This document shows, one piece after another, positions 47,463-64,000 of a stretch of 64,000 nt of DNA (position 1 is the stretch's first letter; each line of letters begins with the position of its first letter). A program made the translations under genes and the position numbers. Source of the DNA: Tiliqua scincoides (taxonomy: Eukaryota > Chordata > Lepidosauria > Squamata > Scincidae); NCBI RefSeq assembly GCF_035046505.1, contig NC_089822.1, positions 270,525,054-270,589,053 of the forward strand, given 5' to 3'. The notes beneath the pieces are model-generated. The model saw only the letters and a program-made list of their open reading frames with translations, did not search any database and had not been told where the DNA came from.

Positions 47463-48005
47463 CACACTTGCGCAGGTGTGTGCTGGAGAAAACCTGTTTG
47501 TGAGACTTAATGGAAGGAGCACCAGAAGCCTTTCAGGATTTGAATGCACAACCACACACTGCATACCTGGAGGGACCCCCTCCCCATGTGCAGAAAGACC
47601 CACCTGATCTTTGGGTGGCCCCATTTCACAGTCCTCTGGATGGGTATAAGACAGGCGCACCTGATGTCCGAAGGAGGACGACTGACACAGTTTAACCTGC
47701 GTTACTTATCCCTGACCATGATGGAGTCAACTGTCAACCAGTTCAGTGACCTCTCTAGGCTGACATCATCTCCCTAACTGGGGGGGGGGGGCTGGCTCCC
47801 AAGGGTTCCAAGTAGAGGTCTTTCCCCACCCTGCTGCCTGTCCGCCTCCCCAATTGCCCCTCCCTTGTTGAAGTCAGTCCTTCCTGAAAGCCACTTCTGC
47901 TTTGCAGAGAAGAAGAAGAAGAAGCATTTCACAGGGGATGTTTCTGTTGTAATTGGATCATTTGTGGGTTACGACACTGAGAGATTCAGTTCCGAGTTAA
48001 GGGTT

Positions 48006-48148
48006 ACCCTGCACATGCCCGATCTCGTCTGATCTCGGAAACTAAGCAGGGTCAGGCCTGGTTAGTACTTGGATGGGAGACCGCCTGGGAATACCGGGTG
48101 CTGTAGGCTAATACCATAGTCTTTGGAGACTGAAGGTTGCCAGCCAAC
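48006..48148 (+). mobile_element. 5S-rRNA-derived SINE
   Basis: Sense copy with the 5S head (GATCTCGTCTGATCTCGGAA, TTAGTACTTGGATGGGAGAC) and LINE-like tail (ATAGTCTTTGGAGAC, GAAGGTTGCCA). It is the mirror of 15,472-15,614 and the best copy for seeing the 5S match. Confidence 0.88.
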
Positions 48149-49986
48149 CCGCTAAGGGTCTGATCAGGCTCCCTGCAGGGTTGCAAACCCCAGAAGCAAA
48201 GGGGGAAAGGCCAGCCCCAGACACGAGGGGGAAACCCATCCTGGACTTACCCCCGAGGAAACACTTAATAGAAGGCTGTCCCAAAGTGGCTCCCAGACCC
48301 CGTGCATAAAAAGTGTGAGGACAGCAGCCCAGTGCAGGGGAGGGGAGTGGGGCATGCACCTGATCGCACTGCTCCCCCCAGCTGAAGGGTGTTGCTCAGT
48401 GCTTGCAAAGAGGCCTGCCAGGCCTTTTCTACTTGTCCATGCAGCACGCTCCAGCTGCAACACTCAGGACAGCCCCCCCCACCAACCAGCCGGTGTATCC
48501 ATCCCTCCTCTTGTGGGCGGGTGAGCGAATGGCTGAGCCAGCAGCAATGTGCTATGAGGCAGCTTGCAAAAGGGCAGGTGGGGGGAGGCGTGGGAACTTG
48601 GGCCCCCCACTGCCCTCCAGCCTGCAGCAGCCAAAAGCCACATTCCTCCTCCCCCACTACAAGTGAGCAAGACTCAGGCCATCTGGGGTTGGGAAGGGAG
48701 GGCAGGCAGACCAGAAGTCCTCCTCCTCCCTTCCCTTCCCTTGCAAGTGTGGCATTCCCTCTAAACTTTAAAAGCCACCCTGCAACCCCTTCCTCTCGCC
48801 CCCCTCACTGCAGTGTGCCTGCTTGTTCTCCTTCCCATGGGTACATGTGTACCACCCAAATTCAGGCAGTATAGAAGCGCCCTGGCTTGGGCAGCAGGAG
48901 GTCTGAGTTACACAGAGAAGACTTGCACATACTTCATGAACAAAATTGTTGATAGGTCTGGTAAGGAGGTTGGCAGGAGGGAAATGAGCAGTTGCCCCGT
49001 AGACACACAAAACCACAAGGTTATTTCTCTCAGTACTGTGGAGGGAGGAACATGTTGCAGGGTGTGTGTGTCCTTTTGTCCTCATTGGATAAATAAAGGC
49101 CCAGCAGCTGCCTCTGGGAAGCCCACCGGCAAGAGAATAAGGGGCTTTTCTCACAGCACTGCTCCTCCCGAGTGGATACAGAGGCAGGTGGCTGCTGCTG
49201 AAGCCAGGGGGAGTCCACGGCCAGCATGACTAAAAGCCAGTCACAGGCCTCTCCTCCCGGACTCCCCCTTTAAAGCCATTCAAGAAATGTCCACCATCCT
49301 GGCTGGTGGCAGCGAAATCCACAAGAAACCCCTCCTTTTGTCCATTCTAAATCTCTCACCCCTCAGCCTCACTGGATGAGCCAGCCTGGTTCTGGTATCG
49401 CGAGAGAAGAAAAGCTTCTCTCTCCACCAGACGTAACTGCAGGAGTCTCAATCATGTTGTCCCCCAACCCCAAAAGCACATAAGGAAAGTCCTCCAGCTC
49501 TCTAATCACGTGGGTAGCACTCTCTGGCACCTTTTCCAGATCCCCTTCCTCAGCCTCATTCTGCTCAAAGAGCGAGTGAAAAGGTAGACCGTGCGATATT
49601 GTTTCCTCCAGTGACCCTTGCAAGAGTGGACAGAGGTCAGGCAGATGAAAGAGGCTCTCAGAGGCTCTCTGGCCAACAAAACACCCCTGGAGCAGGACAT
49701 TCTGCACATGCCTCTATCTTCATGGCCATTTTGATTCGTACTGTTGCATGGAGGGAAGCAGGAATTCATCACAGGGGTTCATACAAGAGCCCACTTTCAA
49801 GACACATTAAGATGTTGGCTCCAACGGAGGAAGCTTCCTGTCAGTTTTTGCACATTTATAGAGTTGATCTTTGAAAGAATGCCTTGATTTAAAAATGCAC
49901 TTCCTCTTACATGTGAGTCCTTCAGCATAGAGGTCTATGTGCCATTGGAAGGTCTTCCAAAGTTCCAGGCATTTTATTCATCACAT
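48149..49986 (-). other. 3' flank of the right zinc-finger gene
   Basis: Mirror of 13,628-15,471, with the same old CR1/L3-type relic at about 49,235-49,560. Nothing else is recognised. Confidence 0.5.
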
Positions 49987-58102
<8,116 letters not shown>

Positions 58103-58203
58103 CCTTGGCTCCCTCTTCCGGACCAGGATCCTGCAAAGGCTCCTTCACCTGCGGAGCAGAGAACGAGACGATTCAGCCCCCCCCCCCGCCAGGCAGTGAC
58201 AAC

Positions 58204-58375
58204 CAGTGGCGTAGCTAGAGGGGGGCAAAGCACTCAGTCTTGCAGGGAGCCTCCCCGCGGTGTGCAAGCGGCGCCTCCCCTTCGGAGCCATTCCGGGCGG
58301 GGGAGCAAAAGGGAGGCTCCGCGGTGTGGCTCCCTGCAAGACTGAGTGCTTTGCCCCCCTCTAGCTACGCCGCTG
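58204..58375. mobile_element. MITE-like element with CAGTGGCGTAGC ends
   Basis: Right-arm copy of 2,322-2,500, somewhat rearranged in the middle. Confidence 0.58.
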
Positions 58376-58724
58376 GTGACGAGTCCCCCCCACCTGGCCC
58401 CCCTACCTGCTGCCACTCCCGCTTCTCTGCCCTCCGCAGCGAGGCTGCCCCCACCGCCCCGGAGACGCGGAGCCCGCACGTGGGAAGGGGCTGGCCAGGA
58501 AGTGCGCGGGCGCAGCGCCAGGCGGAGGCTTCTCTAGGGCTCGGCGTCCCTCGCCTTGACCCCTGGGCTGCTCGTCGGGTTCGCTCGCGCGCCCCCTGCC
58601 CGGACCCTGGCAGCCCCTCCCGTGCACGCCCTCCTCCTGCGGGGGTCGGGGGAGTGCAGGAGGGGGGCAAAGGCAGGGAGAAGGGGGCGGGGCTTCGGAA
58701 GGGGAGAGGAGGATGCGCGGGCAG
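58376..58724 (-). promoter_or_regulatory. CpG-rich promoter and first exon of the right zinc-finger gene
   Basis: Mirror of 1,958-2,321: CpG-rich, with the same donor (reverse complement near 58,410). It is again enclosed by the two CAGTGGCGTAGC elements. Confidence 0.55.
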
Positions 58725-58857
58725 CAGTGGCGTAGCTGGAGGGGGCGCAGAGCGCTGAGTTTGGCAGGGAGTCTCACCGCAGCGTGCAAAGCACTAAGTT
58801 TCGCTGGGGCCTCACCTGCAGAACTTACCGCTTTGCCCCCCTCTAGCTACGCCACTG
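58725..58857. mobile_element. MITE-like element with CAGTGGCGTAGC ends
   Basis: Right-arm copy of 1,825-1,957. Confidence 0.6.
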
Positions 58858-59242
58858 AGAGTGCGTGTCAGTTCACAGTGACCCCTGCAAGCAGCAGCAA
58901 TTTAAAAGTGGTGGCAATAAAAATCAGGAGGAGAGCACAAAAATCAGGCTAACTCTGCAGAGTTGCTGCTACACGCAGCAAAAATCCTGGTGTGGCTTCT
59001 CTCCCTGCGAGTTCTCCTCTGGAAAGCAAAGCTTGTACTGCACATCACCTGAAGTCCTTTCCGTGCTTCTCTTTTATCTTGCTCCCCCCACAGCCCTGAT
59101 TCCTTGGCGCATAAGAAAGTTTTCCATTCCAGTTCTTGCTGCACTCTGAGTAATTCCAGAGTTTTCTCCTGCCTGAATTCAGGCTGGAGCTTCTGGTGAT
59201 ACCCCAAGCATTTCTAAGCTTCTCTGCTGGGTAAAGACTTCA

Positions 59243-59430
59243 AGGCCGAAATCCTAACCAATTTTCCAGCACTGACAGAAGGGCATTGCAACTCTGAGGT
59301 AAGGTAAGAGAACAAACATTGCCTTACCTTGAGGCCTCCCTGAGTGCCACCCAACTGCAGGATGCAGCACATGCTCCACTGGCACAGCTATGCCAGTGCT
59401 GGAAGGTTGGCTAGGACTGCACCCTAACAG
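59243..59430. mobile_element. Small inverted-repeat DNA element, uninterrupted
   Basis: It shows the state before the CR1 insertion seen at 341-1,390: inverted ends around CCAGCACTG and CAGTGCTGG with a short unique middle. Confidence 0.5.
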
Positions 59431-59701
59431 ACACTCAGGACCAAACTGCATCTGGCCCCAAGCCTGTCATCTGCAGGCGGAGCTGTGGCCATCTTCGGAC
59501 AGGACATGGCCAGGAAACGTCTCTGCTGAAATGAAGCTGCAAAGGGAACCAGGTTGGCTGGGGCTGTGGGATCCCAAGAGTGGGGGGTTCAACAGACTTC
59601 CTCCTTGTCATAGTCCCACTCCCAAATTGTTTCTTGAAACAGCTGTTTGCTCCCCAGAGTGCTCAGGCCAGCCAGCCAGCCAGCCCACCCACCCCCACAG
59701 C

Positions 59702-60028
59702 TCCAAGATTCCCTTCTCAGCTGTCTTTGGGCAAGCAAGAGACACCTCCACCCCCTTCTTCGGGCCCACTGATTGCCTTCAAGTCATGTGCAATTTGACC
59801 CTCAGCTATGAGCACCAGTTGAAACACCCCCTCTGTGCCCAGCACTGATGTGGTTTGTCTCATAAATGATGCGCCTTAACTTATCACAAAAGGATCTGCT
59901 CCACGATGGCTGTTCTTAAGTTCTTTCTGAAGTTCTTTCCATACTTGGATCACTGATTTGGTTTCAAGCCAGGGGGGCATCTTTCGTGGAAAATAAATCT
60001 TGAGCTCTTGCTGAAGCTTCCCCAGACA

Positions 60029-60067
<39 letters not shown>

Positions 60068-61974
60068 AGTATTCATCTGGTTTCTCCCTAAGGTGCATTC
60101 TTCAATGGATATTCACAATTTGCGGTTGCACTTCCCAGCATAAGAACCTAAGAAGAGCCCCACTCGATCAGGCCAAGGTGCATCTAATCCAGCTTCCTGC
60201 ATCTCACAGTGGCCACCAGGTGCCTCAGGTAGCACCCAAAATGACAACATATCTGCATCCTGGTGCCACTCCTTTCCATGTGGCAGTCAAAGAGGCTACC
60301 TCTAAAGCCCAGAAGTTGCAGTCATGACTTGTGGCCTGTGATGGACTTTTCATCCATAAATCTGTCCAGTTCCCTTTTAAAGACATCTAGTTCAGGTCCC
60401 AAAGCCTGGTGTGAAGCCCAATTGAGAGAGATCCAGGTGTGAGCTTAGCAGAGCTTCAGGGGGATCCCTGATTTTTGTTTAAAAGTAAAATCCTTAAATA
60501 AAAGCCCTTCAGCCTACTGCCACGGAGGAGGAGGCTGGGCTAGAAGCTGAGGGCTGCTCATGGCTGGGTCTCCGATGGAAGCACGTAATGTCACCTCTTC
60601 TCAACGGTGTGCAGTGAAATGGGACAAGGCTTGGGGAATCTCTTTCTCTCTCCCCCTCCTTTGTTTGTTCCCTGCCTAGGAGTGACTATCCCCCCAGATC
60701 ATAAGAGCAGCCCCGCTGGATCAGGCCATAGGCCCATCTAGTCCAGCTTCCTGTATCTCACAGGAGAAGATTAAAGATCAAGCCCAGCCTCTCTGAAGAA
60801 TTGCAAGGGCCATGCTGGACTGGAAGCTGCCTCAGCCGTTCATCCCAGTAGGGCATGATCATAAGACTATGACAGTTCTCAAGAGCTCAGCAAGGTGAAC
60901 GTGCATCCCTTGGAAAAGATGAGCTTAGTTAGAACTGCAGGTCAGAGATCTGAAGTGCTTCCCCTGCACTGTATAGATTTCATATGAAAAAGACACAACA
61001 TTCAAGCACCAGGGAAACACAGAGATGATGCCAGCTGACTGACCAGACTCAGCGAGGCACAGAACATACATTCTGGAGGAGGAGAAGCCAAGAAACAGGA
61101 GGGATCCTCTTCTTCTCATCTCAGTCAGCAGCAACCAGCAGGGAATGAAGCTGGCCTTAGAATCTGACTGATCCCTAAGTGACTCAGAGCCTAATCCTAG
61201 GCACTCACCTAGGCATGTCTACTCAGAAGTAAGTCCCATTAAAGCCAATAGGGCTTACTGCCAGATGTGTGTGCAAAGGACTGCGGCCACAGTCTGACTT
61301 AGAAAGTTTCTCCCTGAGATAAGGTTAAAACTCTTTATGAAACGCTTTTGATGGAGAAAGTATCACCTGTGTTACCTGTATCTGGTAACTGTGACAGTAA
61401 GGGCGCAGTCCGAACCTTGCCATTAAGCGCGTTTGCGCCTCCTCGAGGGGAAGCCAGGCCTGTGCTCCGAGAAGTTTTGTATGATTTTATTATGAACTGA
61501 CAAGCACGTTTGTGCCTCCTCAGGAGGAAGCTGCGCCAGCACACAGAGGTGTGCTGGGGCATGGAGTCTGCATCCTGCCTCCTGGCAAGACCTTCAGTCA
61601 TTCATATAAGTTCCAACTCTAATATATTCATTTATGTAAATTGTTCTAATTTGAAATGTAAATTAATTCTATCTTTTTTCCCGGCCCCCGACACAGTGTC
61701 AGAGGGATAATGTGGCCCTCCTGCCAAGAAGTATGGACACCCCTGGCCAAGAGTGAAGGGTTTGGTACATGTTGTGTCCTTCCTCCCCCCTCCCCTGCCA
61801 TTTACCACATTTATAGGCCACCTTTCCGCCTTGATGTGCCTGTCAGTGAATACGTGGAAAATGGCAATCCAAACCTTGCCATTAAGCACGTTTGTGCCTC
61901 TTCGAGGGGAAGCCAGGCCGGTGCTCAAAGAAGTTTTGTGTGATCCCAACTGGGATCTCTCCAAACTTGGAGAC
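59702..61974. other. Sequence outside the palindrome, repeats only
   Basis: About 59,950-60,150 (with a (CA)n run at 60,030-60,066) resembles left-arm 11,870-12,010, a third partial copy. Antisense CR1 pieces lie at 60,138-60,400 and 60,697-60,762. About 61,190-61,300 contains a common reptile repeat (CTACTCAGAAGTAAGTCCCA). An 80-base stretch is present twice in direct order (about 61,400-61,480 and 61,865-61,945; CCTTGCCATTAAG start). No gene is recognised. Confidence 0.6.
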
Positions 61975-63030
61975 TGCGCAGCAAAATGGCAGATGCGTTT
62001 CAATGTAAGTAAGTGTAAAGTCCTGCACATAGGGGCAAAAAATCAAAACTTCACATATAGGCTGATGGGTTCTGAGCTGTCTGTGACAGATCGGGAGAGA
62101 GATCCTGGGGTCCTTGTGGACAGCTTGATGAAAGTGTCGACCCAATGTGCGGCGGCAGTGAAGAGGGCGAATTCCATGCTTGGGATCATTAGGAAAGGCA
62201 TTGAAAACAAGACAGCTAATATTATAATGCCGCCGTACAAATCGATGGTGAGGCCACACCTAGAGTATTGTGTCCAGTTCTGGTTGCCGCATCTCAAAAA
62301 GGATATACTGGAGATGGAAAATGTGCAAAAGAGAGCGACTAGGATGATTCCTGGGCTGGGGAACCTTCCTTATGAGGAAAGGCTATGGCGTTTCGGCCTC
62401 TTCAGCCTAGAAAAGAGTTGCCTGAGGGGGGACATGATTGAGACTTACAAAATTATACATGGGAACAATAGAGAGGATAGAGAGATGCTCTCTCTCACAA
62501 CACCAGAACCAGGGGACAGCCACTAAAATTGAGTGTTGGGAGAGTTAGAACAGACAAAAGAAAATATTTCTTTACTCAGCGTGTGGTCGGTCTGTGGAAC
62601 TCCTTGCCACAGGATGTGGTGACGGCATCTGGCCTGCATGCCTTTAAAAGGGGATTGAACAGATTTCTGGAGGAAAAAGCCATGTGTCTGTGCAACCCCC
62701 TGAGTTTAGAAATGGGCTATGTCAGATGCAAGGAAGGGCACCAGGAAGCAGGTCATTTTCCAGTGCCAATGCTGCTGATGAGGTCTCTTGTTATCTGGTG
62801 TGCTCCCTGGGGCATTTGGTGGGCTGCTGTGAGATACAGGAAGCTGGACTAGATGGGCCTATGGCCTGATCCAGTGGGGCTGTTCTTATCTTCTTAACTA
62901 CAATTCCCAGAATGCCTTGCAGGTCTCTTGTTATCTGGAGTGCTCCCTGGGGCATTTGGTGGGCTGCTGTGAGATACAGGAAGCTGGACTAGATGGGCCT
63001 ATAGCCTGATCCAGTGGGGCTGTTCTTATG
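61975..63030 (+). mobile_element. CR1 LINE 3' part with a second tail
   Basis: Sense CR1 from the late ORF2 region (MGSELSVTD, KVSTQCAAAVK, MVRPHLEYCVQFW, LPYEERL), broken near 62,526, to the 3' tail at 62,900. A short linker with ACTACAATTCCCAGAATGCC follows, then another CR1 tail piece to 63,030. This is the same two-tail pattern as 12,266-12,630. Confidence 0.88.
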
Positions 63031-64000
63031 ACCATTCTGGTGTCCTTGGATTTCTCTCAGCCTGCCCTTTCAGAAGGACTAAGGCAAGTCCACTTACTCG
63101 CGAGCAAATGCGTGGTAGGGATCTGTTTCTCTTTCCATAGGGCTCCATGCATTTTTTGTTTTCCGTTTTTTTGGCCGTAACTGACAGAATGGAGACATTT
63201 CACTCTGGTTTTTTTCATTGCAATCTGCTGTAAATTTCGCATCCCAGTGGCGTAGCTAATGATCGTGTAGCCTGGTGCCAAGCTCAAGATGTTGCCCCAG
63301 AAGTGATGTCACAACCGGAACTGACATCACACGCAGGCTTTTTCAAAGTGAAAACTGGGAGGAACCCACCTCCTCCCCACAGCAGCTCACCACCCACTTG
63401 CTCTGCTGCCTCCCCCCAGTCAAGTGGCATAGCTAAAGCATCTATCTACAACCTGGGGTCAAATTAACTAGCTTGAAACATTGGCAATGTGTCTTTCCGA
63501 GACTGAACTGGGGCGGGGTTTGTGTTTGCTATAAACACACAAGAACTAATCTTGATTTTGCTTTTCTTCCCAGTGCGGAAGTACAAAGACTTGTTGCTAT
63601 CAGTTAAACAAAACACCCTGCTGGCACTGGGACAGCACAGATGAAACTGGCTTTGTGAAAGGGGAGAGGGGAGCCTTCGCTTCAGGTCGCAGGAATGGTC
63701 GGGCCAGCCTTGTGTATGTTCAGAGCACAGCAATAGAGGCAAACAGCTCCCTTACCAGAGAAAGTTGTGCTCTGTGACAAGGCCCATAATGAACTTCTGA
63801 CTGGACTGAAACACCCACTGCTCAGATGTCTGGGGCAGCCATGAAGTAGCAACACTTACTCTTTGCAGGAGAAAAACATATCCTTCCAAACAAAGGCCCA
63901 AAGTATGGTAGTGAGGAAATCCAACTGCACCCTGCACATGCTCAGAGGTGCTCAGGTTTTATTCTGATATCCTTAAAAAGCTGTTTTCTGTAAGGACAAA
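63031..64000. other. Window end, no gene recognised
   Basis: Two starts of the CAGTGGCGTAGC-type element appear near 63,246 and 63,423 (the second altered). The rest holds no domain or repeat I can name. Confidence 0.5.

Noticed and set aside
48006-48110. A genuine 5S rRNA gene
   Set aside because: The first 15 or so bases of 5S are missing, there are several changes, and a LINE-like tail follows in place of a T-run terminator. It is a SINE.

Overview
This 64 kb window is nuclear DNA from a vertebrate, most likely a squamate reptile. The evidence is the combination of a vomeronasal type-2 receptor (V2R), SCAN-KRAB zinc-finger genes, many CR1 LINE copies sharing one 3' tail, L2, a tRNA-derived SINE, hAT elements and a 5S-rRNA-derived SINE. 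The species cannot be told from the sequence alone.

The dominating structure is a very large imperfect palindrome. The left arm runs from the window's first base to about 34,533. A spacer of about 2.3 kb follows. The right arm, read as the reverse complement, runs from about 36,825 to 59,701. Each arm carries, from outside to inside: a CpG-rich first exon flanked by two small inverted-repeat transposons; a SCAN-KRAB-C2H2 zinc-finger gene; a zone of old repeats; and a V2R gene whose 3' end faces the spacer. The two zinc-finger genes therefore point inward from the outer ends, and the two V2R genes meet tail to tail at the centre.

The arms have diverged in content. The left V2R (six exons, 24,529-34,532) reads as an intact family C receptor of 862 residues. 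The right V2R has lost exons 1-4 in an arm-specific deletion of about 8 kb, has an in-frame stop in the membrane exon, and has its last codons cut off by a 2.07 kb insertion. In the zinc-finger genes both arms keep open SCAN, KRAB-A, KRAB-B and zinc-finger exons. A 3.35 kb, almost intact CR1 has landed inside a linker exon in the left arm only. Other one-arm insertions (CR1, a tRNA SINE, an LTR fossil in an L1 relic, and an unassigned LINE with a target duplication) let the events be ordered. A block of a few kb around the KRAB exon is almost identical between the arms while flanking blocks are not, which suggests recent arm-to-arm gene conversion.

Beyond 59,701 the window leaves the palindrome and holds CR1 fragments, a short third copy of part of the duplicated unit, and sequence in which I recognise no gene. 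I saw no functional tRNA or rRNA gene, no CRISPR array and no bacterial feature. Exon limits come from reading splice signals and frames by eye; no search or alignment program was run.
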